Numbered from the stretch's first letter, positions 8,762 to 19,838 are shown. The stretch is 64,000 nt of DNA from an uncultured Fulvivirga sp. (GCA_947500555.1 CANMSE010000003.1:62001-126000), one strand, 5' to 3'. Numbers and translations: made by a program. The notes: generated from the letters alone by a model not told the origin.

Positions 8762-11700
8762 TGTTCAAACGGTAAGAGTATTCAATTTTCTCCATTAACG
8801 TATGATCATTATTTCTTAAATTAATAAGTCTGCTTTTTTCATCGTAATCATAATAGGTAGTTACCCCATTATTATCAACCTGAGATATTAGCCCTACGTT
8901 ATCCTCAATATAAAAAGATGTAAAAAACACATTCGAACGATCAGGAATGATTCTAATTTCATCAATTAGCGCGGTTCCTTCAATTGAAAAAGGAGTTCCA
9001 TCTGAATCGAAAACTAGTCTCTCCCATATATTTCCTGCAGTTTTAGATACTCCATTTATAATGACATTGCCATCCCTTGCAAAAAGACTAATTTTATAAT
9101 TACCTGAAGGTAACGTATTGGTATAGCTGACTCCACCTCCTGGCTGCGAAGACAGCGTTTTAATTGTAACTCCAGATTTAGACTCTTTATTTGAAAGGCG
9201 TGTTTTAACACCTGTTGCAGTAGCCGAAATACCTGATGTGCCTATTGACCAATTATTAGAGGTTGCTTGCTCGAAACTGCAATAGTCTACCTCATCATGT
9301 TTTGCATTGACAATTTTACTCACCACATTTTTACCATCTCTATCCCATAAGTATGATGTATATAATCCTGATAAATGGCTGTATTCCTCAATTATATTCC
9401 CAAGAGCATCATATTTAAATGTTCTTGATGGAATACTTTCATCAGTTTTGTTATCAAAGGTTATTTCCGAAGAAGGCTTAGTACTATACCCCACTTCAGG
9501 GTTTAAATGTGGGTTATAATTATTATAGTAATATTGAACTTTTGAAAGGGTACTACTTTGACCATCGGATTTAATAAGTTCTTCTTTTTTTGCTACTAAA
9601 TTATCATAGTTTCCTCTTATAATCATTTCATTATAGGCTATTTCAATTGCATTTAGAGGTGGAAATGTAAACGCATTTGGTGGGTAGATATAAGTTGTTT
9701 TCAGAATATCATCGCCTACCTCTTTTTTATTTTCAATAAGAAGTTGATAACCACCCTGCGAGGGAGCCAAAGTACTTGTTGCGTCAAAATATTTGAAAGT
9801 ACTATTGCTGATTTGTGAAGTGCCATTTAAACCAAATTTTGAATCAATTTGAGCTACTTTAGCTCGCCAAAAACTGGCGTAACTATACATTGAAGTGTTG
9901 GCATTTAAATCAAAGTGACTCATTGTTTGTTTTTGGCCATCCATTTCTGCCAAAAATTGCACCCACTTAACTTTAATATTATGTGCTGTGGTTGCTCGTA
10001 AATAAAAATCTTCGTATTGGTTCTCAGTTTTTTCTATTGAGACATAATTTACGAGATCTTCATCATACCGATACTTCTCTACACTTTTTAATAGACTTCT
10101 TACTCCTGGATTAGAACTATTGAAATAATTATATATAGTCAGTCCATTCTCAAGCCCATTTACCTCAACCGCCACTTGATCATATCCTATATGATGGCCT
10201 CTTATTCTACCAAAAGTATTGGAGGTGTTTGCTGCTGCATATAAACTTCCGCATAAATCTGTTGAGAAATAATCAGGGACATAATGCATTTTGTGACTGG
10301 TTTCATAATTTGGTTCAACGGGATTGCCATCGATACCCACAAAATTGTTATATGCCCGTAAGTACTTTAGATTATCTTTTGAATAATAAAATTTAGTGGT
10401 TTTGACTTTATCTGTTACTGCGTCATAGTCCCTTATTACTTTAATTCGGGCTCCACCTACAGTATTTCTAACCAAATAATCATCCATCAAATTTCTGTAA
10501 TAAACGGATGCTGAGATTACCACATCATCATATTGAAGGTTAGATCCCACGGAGCTTACAAGAATATATTTACCGGCAGCTAAAGGTTTGCTAATATCAG
10601 TACTGCCAAACTCATGGACATAATCATAAATATCGCTGACAGAGTTCTTGTATAGGCGAGCTCTGGTCGGAGGAGCGTATGGGCCATATGGATTACCTGG
10701 TGGCCAAAATGATGCGGATAGCTGAACAGTTTGTCCTTGTTCAATTTCAAAAATAGTCCTATCTACATTTGCAGGGTGTCCGACCAAACCTCCCGCTTCG
10801 TGATTGTCCCACATTTGACTAATAATTTGTTCTGCGGTACTCATTTCACCATGATTGTTCTCATCGGAATATGCGACACTTCTAGCATAACCGTCTACTG
10901 GATAATTATCAACTAATGTTGCCACTCTGTGAACTTCAAAATCAAACTCTGTCCATCCACCAGTAGGGTAGATAATTTTTTTAATTAGACCCCTTGCCGA
11001 AGTAGAATTAGATTCTCTGTTAGCCGAAGTGTAAGAATTGTTATGATAAGTAGTTTTATAACCTTCAGGAAGAGGGGGAATGAAACTACCTGCATTAGAA
11101 TTACCTCCATTTGGATACCCATAATGGTCAATCATATCAGTATAAAGCGGTAAAGAGCTATTATCATATTCAAATTTGTAAGGAGGCAATCCATTCTCTT
11201 GAATCTGATCGAGCCTCAGTCTATTTTTCGAAGAAATGCAATCTTCGCCATAGTGAGAAAAGGTTAAATCAAATGATTTTAGCAAACCGATTGAATCTTT
11301 AATTTTAATATTATAAAGTTTTCTCAACGGTGGAGTAAAGCCTGCCTGATAATCACACCTGCCATTATTAGTGCTTAGAAACTCAATGAAAACATTATTA
11401 CTATCCTCTAAAGACGTATTAGAATTATATGTTATTCCAAATAAGTAAATAGAAGTTGAGGCACCTATTTCGGACTGACTCATAGAGGTCTGGGGGTAAT
11501 AACATGGTTCTCCTTGATGATTATTCTTTGGGGGGATAAACACAGATGAAACCATATTTGGATTGAAACTTATATCATAAGTTGAGTGACCATTTGAATC
11601 TAAATTTGGTAGATAAGAGAATGTTATTTTTTCTTTACTAGTCTCATTTTCGATGCTTGATAAATACCACGCTGTAGTAACATTTCCGGATAATTCAACC

Positions 11701-12389
11701 TTATTCAGGCCTCCGAAAGTGTATTTAATACCTTTTGGTGTTGTAAATACCCATACATCTTCAGCTCCAGGGGTTCTAGTTCCTGACATTGGGTTTTCTA
11801 TCTTCAAATCATAGTATGGTGAGGTTAGAGCTGTGAACCCATCTCCCGATCTAGCAAATGTGAGCGTACCTGAATATTCACCGAAATTAAAATGAAAAGC
11901 ATCAGGAACTAAATCAATTTCTCCCTGAGCACAATCTTGATAAAAATTATATCTATCATTATTGTAGTAGTCGCTAGATGTATAATGATATGAAGGATTC
12001 TGAAGTAGCTCCCAGGTTGCATATTGGTTGAAATACCCGTTTCCTTTTTCATCTGCAAGCCCCCTTATTGTTCTAGTAATAATACCACCGGCATTAAGAG
12101 TCCATCCCAATCCAACCCAACTAGCTATATCTCTTGTTTTGATTCCTTTCGAATCATAACTCATTGAAATAGGTAATGACAATTCTCTACCCTCTATTTG
12201 GTATATAGGAACTGATATATTAGGCGTTCCAGTGTTATAGCTAACAGGTGTGTCACCAAATTTAGCAATTGCAGCGGCTTCTGGCGATGGTGGAATAATG
12301 TCTTCAAAAATAGGGCTACCACCTGGCTGACTTTTGGCCACAAAAAAAGACAGTAAAATTAAAATTATAGCTAAATTAAATTTGACCAT
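8754..12389 (-). CDS. RHS-repeat family secreted protein, 1211 aa
   Basis: Signal peptide; PSPEAAAIAKFGDTPVSYNTGTPNISVPIYQIEGRELSLPISMSYDSKGIKTRDIASWVGLGWTLNAGGIITRTIRGLADE is typical of Bacteroidota RHS proteins; YDALGNIIEEY and YYDYDEKSRL YD motifs. Confidence 0.88.
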   Translation of the reverse strand: MVKFNLAIILILLSFFVAKSQPGGSPIFEDIIPPSPEAAAIAKFGDTPVSYNTGTPNISVPIYQIEGRELSLPISMSYDSKGIKTRDIASWVGLGWTLNAGGIITRTIRGLADEKGNGYFNQYATWELLQNPSYHYTSSDYYNNDRYNFYQDCAQGEIDLVPDAFHFNFGEYSGTLTFARSGDGFTALTSPYYDLKIENPMSGTRTPGAEDVWVFTTPKGIKYTFGGLNKVELSGNVTTAWYLSSIENETSKEKITFSYLPNLDSNGHSTYDISFNPNMVSSVFIPPKNNHQGEPCYYPQTSMSQSEIGASTSIYLFGITYNSNTSLEDSNNVFIEFLSTNNGRCDYQAGFTPPLRKLYNIKIKDSIGLLKSFDLTFSHYGEDCISSKNRLRLDQIQENGLPPYKFEYDNSSLPLYTDMIDHYGYPNGGNSNAGSFIPPLPEGYKTTYHNNSYTSANRESNSTSARGLIKKIIYPTGGWTEFDFEVHRVATLVDNYPVDGYARSVAYSDENNHGEMSTAEQIISQMWDNHEAGGLVGHPANVDRTIFEIEQGQTVQLSASFWPPGNPYGPYAPPTRARLYKNSVSDIYDYVHEFGSTDISKPLAAGKYILVSSVGSNLQYDDVVISASVYYRNLMDDYLVRNTVGGARIKVIRDYDAVTDKVKTTKFYYSKDNLKYLRAYNNFVGIDGNPVEPNYETSHKMHYVPDYFSTDLCGSLYAAANTSNTFGRIRGHHIGYDQVAVEVNGLENGLTIYNYFNSSNPGVRSLLKSVEKYRYDEDLVNYVSIEKTENQYEDFYLRATTAHNIKVKWVQFLAEMDGQKQTMSHFDLNANTSMYSYASFWRAKVAQIDSKFGLNGTSQISNSTFKYFDATSTLAPSQGGYQLLIENKKEVGDDILKTTYIYPPNAFTFPPLNAIEIAYNEMIIRGNYDNLVAKKEELIKSDGQSSTLSKVQYYYNNYNPHLNPEVGYSTKPSSEITFDNKTDESIPSRTFKYDALGNIIEEYSHLSGLYTSYLWDRDGKNVVSKIVNAKHDEVDYCSFEQATSNNWSIGTSGISATATGVKTRLSNKESKSGVTIKTLSSQPGGGVSYTNTLPSGNYKISLFARDGNVIINGVSKTAGNIWERLVFDSDGTPFSIEGTALIDEIRIIPDRSNVFFTSFYIEDNVGLISQVDNNGVTTYYDYDEKSRLINLRNNDHTLMEKIEYSYRLNNE

Positions 12390-12587
12390 TGAAAGAATTA
12401 TTATTTACTTATGTAATAATAGTCGTTGAAATTTCGTTTTGAAAATCATTTTTATCTTTTTATTCATTGTATGCTGACTTAACAATCAAAAAGCTATATC
12501 GAGATTTTTCAATTTTAGTTGAGGTGATCTTTAATATCCCCTCAATAATTTTATAATTTTGAACTACCACTACGCAAAGCCAATTTT

Positions 12588-13382
12588 ATGAGACAGTACC
12601 TTGATTTAATGCAGGACGTTTTGGACACTGGTGTTCAAAAAGGAGACAGAACGGGAACAGGAACGATAAGTGTTTTTGGTAGACAATTAAGGTTTGATTT
12701 GCAGGAAGGTTTTCCTTTGGTGACTACCAAAAAACTTCACCTTAGATCTATCATCTACGAACTGTTATGGTTTTTAAATGGTGATACCAATGTTAAATAC
12801 CTTCAAGATAATGGCGTTTCCATTTGGGATGAATGGGCTGATGAAAACGGTAATCTAGGCCCTGTTTACGGGCACCAATGGAGAAGTTGGCCAACACCGC
12901 AAAATGGCACTGTGGATCAGATTACCAATGTATTGAATCAAATTAAAAACAATCCTAATTCGAGAAGGCATATAGTATCGGCCTGGAACCCGGCAGAAGT
13001 TGACAACATGGCGTTGCCACCGTGCCATGCGTTATTTCAGTTTTATGTAGCGGATGGTAAACTCTCATGTCAGTTGTACCAACGAAGTGCTGATTACTTT
13101 CTTGGTGTGCCATTCAATATCGCTTCATACTCTTTATTGGTGTATATGTTCGCGCAGCAATGTGATCTTGAACCAGGTGAGTTTATCTGGACTGGTGGAG
13201 ACGTTCATTTGTATAATAACCATGTGGAGCAAGCCACTTTACAGTTGACGCGAGAGCCATATGCGCTACCTCAACTGAATATTGCCAGAAAACCGGAAAG
13301 CATTTTTGATTATCAGTTTGAGGATTTCGAAATTGTTAACTATCAGTCTCACCCTACCATCAAGGCACCCATAGCTGTTTGA
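12588..13382 (+). CDS. thyA: Thymidylate synthase
   Basis: [67 protein letters not shown] hallmark motifs. Confidence 0.98.
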   Translation: MRQYLDLMQDVLDTGVQKGDRTGTGTISVFGRQLRFDLQEGFPLVTTKKLHLRSIIYELLWFLNGDTNVKYLQDNGVSIWDEWADENGNLGPVYGHQWRSWPTPQNGTVDQITNVLNQIKNNPNSRRHIVSAWNPAEVDNMALPPCHALFQFYVADGKLSCQLYQRSADYFLGVPFNIASYSLLVYMFAQQCDLEPGEFIWTGGDVHLYNNHVEQATLQLTREPYALPQLNIARKPESIFDYQFEDFEIVNYQSHPTIKAPIAV

Positions 13383-14169
13383 TGTTACTAAGTGCTGGAT
13401 GATCAGTATCTAGTCGATCCGTTTTAAACTTTTCAAAAATGGATAGTCGAGCTACGTTTGTACAGAACACAGCTTGAATTCCTTCTAATTCACTTAGAGT
13501 TGCCCTCTGTTCTTGGACCTGAAAGTTTTTGATTATCACCTGGCGCATGACTCCATTGATACAGCCAGTCGCTAGGGGTGGGGTAAACAATTTATCCTGC
13601 TTAACCCAAAATAAATTAGAGGAAGAACATTCGGCAACATTCATTTGTTTATCGAGCAAGAAAAGCTCATCCAATTTTCTTTCTTTCTTTTCTATCGCAG
13701 CCAGGGTGTAAGGCAATGAACTTAGCGTCTTGAAAGGTGAAGTATTGGAGGGATGAAGAAAAACAGAATGTGAAGCCTCACTTTTCGTAATATATGTAAC
13801 CCTATCACCAGTCATGGGTTTGACGAAAACAACATATTCACTTTCCTGAGTAGTTGAACCATATCCTGGAATGTCCGAATTAACTCGCCACACAATTAGC
13901 TTAACTCTGGCACTCGTTAATTCATTAGCTTCCATCACCAGTTGCACTTCTTTTTCAACATCAATTTTTGGTATTGATAACCTGCAGACTTCTGCTGCAT
14001 TTTTAAGTCTTTTTAAATGCAAATCCAAATGAGAGACTTTTCCATTTTCAGCGATTAGTGTTTCGAAAATACCATCACCGAATTGAAAACCACGATTATA
14101 GAAGGACAGTCGATTATCTTGTTTAACTAACTGTCCGTTGTAGTTTATGATAGGAGACTTAACGATCAT
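13360..14169 (-). CDS. Class IV aminotransferase (aminodeoxychorismate lyase / branched-chain aminotransferase-like)
   Basis: [53 protein letters not shown] motifs of class IV PLP enzymes. Confidence 0.9.
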   Translation of the reverse strand: MIVKSPIINYNGQLVKQDNRLSFYNRGFQFGDGIFETLIAENGKVSHLDLHLKRLKNAAEVCRLSIPKIDVEKEVQLVMEANELTSARVKLIVWRVNSDIPGYGSTTQESEYVVFVKPMTGDRVTYITKSEASHSVFLHPSNTSPFKTLSSLPYTLAAIEKKERKLDELFLLDKQMNVAECSSSNLFWVKQDKLFTPPLATGCINGVMRQVIIKNFQVQEQRATLSELEGIQAVFCTNVARLSIFEKFKTDRLDTDHPALSNIKQLWVP

Positions 14170-14286
14170 GAAATTTTGTCCTGCTTATTGATTATTCAAA
14201 TTGAATATAAACCATTTATAATTAAAGGATGATCGCAAGATTAAAAATATAGTTAATATTGACGTGTTAATATTCGAATCAATTTA

Positions 14287-14964
14287 ATGGCAGAAAAAAG
14301 TAGTGTGTTTGATATGATAGGTCCTGTCATGATAGGTCCGTCAAGTTCGCATACGGCAGGAGTGGTGAGAATCGCTCGTGCAGCCATTCGAGTATTGGGC
14401 AGTAAGCCGGATGAAGCTACCATTACTTTCTACAATTCTTTTGCACGTACCTATGAAGGCCATGGAAGTGATAAAGCTATAATTGCAGGACTTCTGGATT
14501 ACAAGACTGATGACCCTAGAATCAAAACTTCCTTTGATCATGCTGAAGAAGCTGGTCTAAGCTATACCTTTAAATCAATAGGAAATGCTTCTACCATGCA
14601 TCCTAATACCATCAGACTAAATCTCAAGAAGGGTGATAAGCAAGTTGAAGTTGTTGGAGAAAGTAAAGGTGGTGGTGTAATCAATATTGCTGAAATTGAT
14701 GGCTTTAATGCCGATTTTTCTGCTGGTTTGCACACTTTGATAATTAAGGCTGGGGATACCAAAGGAAGTATTGCATCCATTGCACTTATTCTTTCTCATG
14801 ACGATTGTAATATTGCGACTATGAGTGTTTCCAGAAAAGGTAAGAATGATATTGCCTGTCTGGTAATTGAAATGGATTCAGGGCTGAAACCTGTAACACT
14901 TGACTACTTAAACAGTCTTAATTGGGTACGTGAAGTTATATACATACCAGATATTGATTTATAA
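14287..14964 (+). CDS. sdaAB: L-serine dehydratase, iron-sulfur-dependent, beta subunit
   Basis: SVFDMIGPVMIGPSSSHTAGVVRIARAA motif and C-terminal ACT-like region. Confidence 0.9.
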   Translation: MAEKSSVFDMIGPVMIGPSSSHTAGVVRIARAAIRVLGSKPDEATITFYNSFARTYEGHGSDKAIIAGLLDYKTDDPRIKTSFDHAEEAGLSYTFKSIGNASTMHPNTIRLNLKKGDKQVEVVGESKGGGVINIAEIDGFNADFSAGLHTLIIKAGDTKGSIASIALILSHDDCNIATMSVSRKGKNDIACLVIEMDSGLKPVTLDYLNSLNWVREVIYIPDIDL

Positions 14965-14975
14965 CAACATATTAA

Positions 14976-16442
14976 ATGAGATATATTAAGCTATTTGTAA
15001 TTTGTTTTTTGACCATAGGTGCAACGGCTCAGGATAATGAATGGACGCTTCAACAATGCATAGATTATGCACTAGAAAATAACCTAACTATTAAGAGGAG
15101 CGAGTTGAATGTTAAAAATGCTGATGTCAACCTTAAACAGGCTCAATTCAATCGATTGCCTAATTTGAACGCCAACGGATCTTATGCCTTTAGCTGGGGT
15201 AGATCAATTGATCCAACTACAAACTTATTTGTTGATAATCAGCGTATAGCCTCCTCAAACGCAAGTGCCAATAGTTCAGTGACACTTTTTAATGGATTGA
15301 ACCTTACCAATAGTGTTAAGCAAAATAAGTACGCTTATCTCTCTACGGAGAAGAGCTTTGAAGATGCTAAAAATGATGTTATCCTTAATGTGGTTACATT
15401 TTATACCAATGTGCTCTTTACTCGTGAGCTTTATGAGAATGCTATAAAACAGCTAGAATCTACTACACAGCAAGTAGAGCTAACAGAAAAACGTGTTGAA
15501 GCAGGTGCACTTCCTAAAGCTAATTTACTGGATTTATTAGCTCAAAAAGCTACTAACGAATTGAATAAGGTCAATCGGGAAAATGATTATAACAATGCCA
15601 GAATAAATCTAAAGCAGTCTTTGCAATTACCTCCGGAGCAAAGTATTGATATTGTCCTGCCAGACCTGGAGCTTGAAATTTCACCTGTTCTTGATGTCAC
15701 AGCCCTTGAGGTTTACAACATCGCACTTAACGGACAGCCGGATGTTCAGGCGGCACAATTAAATACGCAAAGTGCAGAGTATGGCCTAAAGGCCTCAGAA
15801 GGGGCTATGTTTCCAACTTTAAGCCTTAATGGGGGTCTGAGTACTCAGTTTTCAGACGCTTCTCAAGTTCCTACACAATTTGAAAATGCAGTATTTAGTG
15901 ACCCTGACATCACTGGTGGAGTAAATGCCCAATTATTTAATACAATTACTTTTGATCCGGGGACTGGAATTCAGACAGTTAATATACCTGCCAGATCGGC
16001 TAGTGGCTTTGAGACAATCTCATTTTCTGATCAGTATAATGACAATTTACGTAAATTCATAAGTCTTAATTTACAGATTCCTATTTTCAATAGATTTTTT
16101 GCTAGAAATAATGTTCAGCGTGCAGAGATCACCAGAAGTCAAGCTGTGATTACTGAAAAAGAAACCAAATATTTATTGTGGCAGACTATTGAGCAAGCTT
16201 ACAATAATGTAGAAGCTGCCGCTAAATCCTACGAGTCGTCTCAGAGGCAAGTAGATGCCAGAGAAGAATCCTTCAGAGTGATAAAGCAGCGTTACGAGCT
16301 TGGTGCTGTGAACTTCGTTGACTATCAGGTAGCAGAAAACGACCTTTTTCAGGCTAAATCAGATTTATTGAGAGCCAAATACGATTATATATTCAGACTT
16401 AAAATACTTGATTTCTATCAGGGAAAACCTTTAGACTTTTAA
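14976..16442 (+). CDS. TolC family outer membrane efflux protein
   Basis: WTLQQCIDYALENNLTIKRSELNVKNADVNLKQAQ; duplicated coiled-coil organisation. Confidence 0.93.
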   Translation: MRYIKLFVICFLTIGATAQDNEWTLQQCIDYALENNLTIKRSELNVKNADVNLKQAQFNRLPNLNANGSYAFSWGRSIDPTTNLFVDNQRIASSNASANSSVTLFNGLNLTNSVKQNKYAYLSTEKSFEDAKNDVILNVVTFYTNVLFTRELYENAIKQLESTTQQVELTEKRVEAGALPKANLLDLLAQKATNELNKVNRENDYNNARINLKQSLQLPPEQSIDIVLPDLELEISPVLDVTALEVYNIALNGQPDVQAAQLNTQSAEYGLKASEGAMFPTLSLNGGLSTQFSDASQVPTQFENAVFSDPDITGGVNAQLFNTITFDPGTGIQTVNIPARSASGFETISFSDQYNDNLRKFISLNLQIPIFNRFFARNNVQRAEITRSQAVITEKETKYLLWQTIEQAYNNVEAAAKSYESSQRQVDAREESFRVIKQRYELGAVNFVDYQVAENDLFQAKSDLLRAKYDYIFRLKILDFYQGKPLDF

Positions 16443-16444
16443 AC

Positions 16445-17830
16445 ATGGCAAAAAAGAAAAAATCTAATAAATGGCTCTACTATACAATTGGAGGCTTGAT
16501 CTTAATTGTGATATTATTAGTAGTTGCTAAATCTGCTGGTTGGATAGGCAAACCGAAAGAACTTGAAGTTGATTTGGCAACGGCTAAGCGAGTTTCAATT
16601 ATCGAAAAGGTAAGTGCATCGGGGCAGGTTCAGCCTGTTGTTGAGGTTAAATTGAGTTCTGAAGTTTCCGGAGAAATAATAAATCTTGAAGTAGAGGAAG
16701 GTGACCCGGTAAAGCAAGGGGAGCTTTTAGCTAAAATACGACCTGATAATTTTATTGCGGCAGTTGAACAGTCCAGAGCCTCATTAAATACTCAAAAAGC
16801 TAACTTAGCCTCATCCAGAGCTAGTTTATCCAGAGCTCAGGCCACTTTTCAAAGAGCTGAACTAGATTTCAAAAGACAAGAAGGCTTGTATAAAGAAAAA
16901 GTAATTTCAGAATCTGATTGGGAACTGGTAAGACAGAACTATGAGATTGCGAAGAATGACCTTGCCTCCGCAAAGGAATCAGTGGAAGCTTCAAGGTTCG
17001 TTGTAAAAAGCAGTGAAGCTCAATTGAGTCAGGCACAAGAAAATCTTCGAAGAGCTACTGTTATATCGCCTATGACGGGTACTGTCTCGAAATTGAATGT
17101 TGAGAAAGGCGAGACCGTGCTCGGTACACAGCAGTTCCAGGGAACCGAAATGATGCGAATCGCTGATTTAAATCAAATGGAAGTACGTGTCAATGTAAAT
17201 GAAAACGACATTATTCGTGTAGCTCTAAATGATACTGTACTGATAGATGTAGATTCTTACAGCCATCTGGAAAAGGAATTTAAGGGATTGGTGACTGCTA
17301 TAGCTAATACAGCTAATGATAAAGCTTCGGCTGACGCAGTAACTGAATTTGAAGTAAGAATTAAAATACTTAACTCATCGTACGCTGATCTGGTTGCTGA
17401 AGGCAATAAATACCCTTTCAGACCGGGTATGACAGCAAGTGTTGAGATTGTCACTGAACGCAAAGAGAATGTTCTTTCAGTTCCACTATCGTCTGTTACA
17501 ACACGTAAGCCCGGAGAGAAAAAAGGTTTTGGTAAAAAAAGTGAAGATGATAAACCTAAGACCACGGGAGCAAAGGCTGATGTAGAAATTAAAGAAGTAG
17601 TTTTTGTTAAAGAAGAAGGTAAGGCAAAAATGGTTGAGGTTAAAACTGGAATCAGCGATTACGAAAATATTGAGATATTAAGTGGAGTAGAAGAGAATGC
17701 CGAAGTCGTCTCCGGGCCATTCCTGGTAGTTACTAAACGCCTGAATGACGGTGATGCGATAACCTCTTCGGAAAAGGAAAAAGAGAGTGATAAAGAGGAT
17801 GTAGAGGAGAGTGACTCTGAAGACGAGTAA
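16445..17830 (+). CDS. Efflux periplasmic adaptor (HlyD/MacA-like membrane fusion protein)
   Basis: N-terminal TM; VSASGQVQPVVEVKLSSEVSGEIINLEVEEGDPVKQGELLAKI; coiled-coil hairpin; TVISPMTGTVSKLNVEKGETV. Confidence 0.93.
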   Translation: MAKKKKSNKWLYYTIGGLILIVILLVVAKSAGWIGKPKELEVDLATAKRVSIIEKVSASGQVQPVVEVKLSSEVSGEIINLEVEEGDPVKQGELLAKIRPDNFIAAVEQSRASLNTQKANLASSRASLSRAQATFQRAELDFKRQEGLYKEKVISESDWELVRQNYEIAKNDLASAKESVEASRFVVKSSEAQLSQAQENLRRATVISPMTGTVSKLNVEKGETVLGTQQFQGTEMMRIADLNQMEVRVNVNENDIIRVALNDTVLIDVDSYSHLEKEFKGLVTAIANTANDKASADAVTEFEVRIKILNSSYADLVAEGNKYPFRPGMTASVEIVTERKENVLSVPLSSVTTRKPGEKKGFGKKSEDDKPKTTGAKADVEIKEVVFVKEEGKAKMVEVKTGISDYENIEILSGVEENAEVVSGPFLVVTKRLNDGDAITSSEKEKESDKEDVEESDSEDE

Positions 17831-17851
17831 ACTAAATGATCATTAGAATTA

Positions 17852-17883
17852 AGCCATCCGCTAGCTAGCAGATGGCTTTTTTA
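17852..17883 (+). terminator. Rho-independent terminator
   Basis: AGCCATC-N12-GATGGCT followed by TTTTT, just after the MFP stop codon. Confidence 0.85.
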
Positions 17884-17963
17884 TTGATTTACACTTAAGA
17901 AACATGCTGGTAATAGAGTTTGTGTGAGAGCAATATTCAAACTAATTTCACTTTTCTAAACTG

Positions 17964-18953
17964 ATGCACTTGCAAAAAATACTTATCATTCAAACTGCTT
18001 TTTTAGGAGATGTAGTGCTTGCTACCGGGCTAGCGGAAAAGCTTAAATTCTTTTATCCAGAAGCTGAACTTCATTTTCTCTTACGAAAAGGAAATGAAGG
18101 AGTATTAAAGGATCATCCCCATTTGCATAAAGTCTGGGTACTAGATAAACAGAAAAAAGCATCGAGTTTATTCAATATCATTCAGGGTTTGAGAAAGGAA
18201 AAATTTGATTTGGTTGTAAATGCACAACGATTCATGACCTCAGGTTTAATTACTGTTTTGAGTGGGGCCAAGAAGACTATTGGTTTTGATAAAAACCCTA
18301 TGTCAATGTTCTTTTCAGAGAGATACCCGCATGTGATTACACCAAATGGCAGAGTGCATGAAATAGGGCGTAATAATCAGCTAATTGAGCATATTACTAA
18401 TGATACTCCCTCTAAACCAAAGCTTTACCCTTCTAATGAAGATTTTGAAAAGGTATCTGAGTATTCTAAAGAACCTTATCTGACTGTGGCTCCTGCATCT
18501 GTCTGGTTCACAAAGCAATGGCCCAAGGAAAAGTGGATTGAATTTATTGATCAGGTAAAAGATTATAATATCTACTTATTAGGGGCACCGTCTGATCATT
18601 CATTGTGTGAAGAAATAAAGTCGTCCTCAACCAATGAAAGAGTAGTTGACTTATCTGGTAAGCTTTCACCATTACAATCAGCGGCTTTGATGAAAAATGC
18701 TCGTATGAATTATGTGAATGATTCAGCACCGATGCATTTTGCTAGTGCATTGAATGCTCCAGTGAGAGCTGTATATTGCTCTACTGTACCTGAGTTTGGA
18801 TTTGGCCCATTATCAGATAATTCTGATGTTATTGAAACAAAAGGACTCGATTGCAGACCATGCGGGCTTCATGGACATCGTGAGTGCCCTCAAGGGCATT
18901 TTAAGTGCGCAAGTAATATTGAAATCACGACTTTATTGAAAGCTCTTAAGTAG
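17964..18953 (+). CDS. Glycosyltransferase family 9 (heptosyltransferase-like)
   Basis: KILIIQTAFLGDVVLATGLAEKLK..PEAELHFLLRKGNEGVLKDHP; C-terminal VNDSAPMHFASALNAPVRAVY. Confidence 0.9.
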   Translation: MHLQKILIIQTAFLGDVVLATGLAEKLKFFYPEAELHFLLRKGNEGVLKDHPHLHKVWVLDKQKKASSLFNIIQGLRKEKFDLVVNAQRFMTSGLITVLSGAKKTIGFDKNPMSMFFSERYPHVITPNGRVHEIGRNNQLIEHITNDTPSKPKLYPSNEDFEKVSEYSKEPYLTVAPASVWFTKQWPKEKWIEFIDQVKDYNIYLLGAPSDHSLCEEIKSSSTNERVVDLSGKLSPLQSAALMKNARMNYVNDSAPMHFASALNAPVRAVYCSTVPEFGFGPLSDNSDVIETKGLDCRPCGLHGHRECPQGHFKCASNIEITTLLKALK

Positions 18954-19794
18954 TGCCAAACTCTTTATGGATACTTTTTAGTGATTGACCCACATCATCG
19001 GCATCTTTCTCTTTTTCAAATTCAATGAAGAGATGTCCATCTGTGAGTATGGTAATACTCGTATTCAGCTTAAATATTTCTTTATATACCTCTTTTACAA
19101 CCTCCTTGGGGTAGTTCTTATTTTTTCTCAAACACTTTTTATAAGTAAGCCAGCTAAACAAGTAGATAAAAGGGTAAAAGAGAGGAAGGAGTAATAGGGA
19201 AGTGCTTTTTCTACGTGTCTTCTCTATTTTCTTGATTTTAAAACCTGACAGCCTTGCTAAGCCGCGAAGTCGTTGCACTCCAATCAAAAATATATGACCA
19301 AAATAGATTTCTTTAGATATTGCCTGGTCTGACATCCAAACAGAATCGAGTTCGTTTGGAGCCATTATACTGCCATACCTTTCACTTTCTGTGAGTAGGT
19401 AACTTAACCGCGATCTAAGATTAGAATAATTGGGTGTTGTGATAATTAAGGAGCCACCAACCCGAAGTATTCGATTGAATTCTTTTAATGATCGATATTG
19501 ATCTGAAAAATGCTCAATTCCTTCCTGGCAGATGATTGCATCCGCACTTTTTTCAGGCATCGGAATACCCTCCAAAATATTAGCTCTAACACAATCCAGA
19601 CCATCTACATTGAAATACTCAGGAAACAAATCAAATGGCTTTGGTATTCCCCCTACATTTTGAATTAGCTTTGAAGTAACACCATTCCCAGCGGGAAAGT
19701 CAACAATGACTTTATCCTTAAAGAAGGACGCTTCCCTCAGAAAGAATTTCTTCACATAGTATTTAATGCTTTTGGGATTATCTTCGTAGGACAT
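18946..19794 (-). CDS. Class I SAM-dependent methyltransferase
   Basis: VIVDFPAGNGVTSKLI; ADAIICQEGIEHFSDQYRSLKEFNRILRVGGSLIITTPN. Confidence 0.88.
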   Translation of the reverse strand: MSYEDNPKSIKYYVKKFFLREASFFKDKVIVDFPAGNGVTSKLIQNVGGIPKPFDLFPEYFNVDGLDCVRANILEGIPMPEKSADAIICQEGIEHFSDQYRSLKEFNRILRVGGSLIITTPNYSNLRSRLSYLLTESERYGSIMAPNELDSVWMSDQAISKEIYFGHIFLIGVQRLRGLARLSGFKIKKIEKTRRKSTSLLLLPLFYPFIYLFSWLTYKKCLRKNKNYPKEVVKEVYKEIFKLNTSITILTDGHLFIEFEKEKDADDVGQSLKSIHKEFGTT

Positions 19795-19838
19795 TAGCTG
19801 ATTTTAAAAAGCTAATATAATTAGAATAACGGTATCTG

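Noticed and set aside
17257-17565. 102-aa minus ORF
   Set aside because: Antisense to the MFP coding region; low-complexity Ser/Leu translation.
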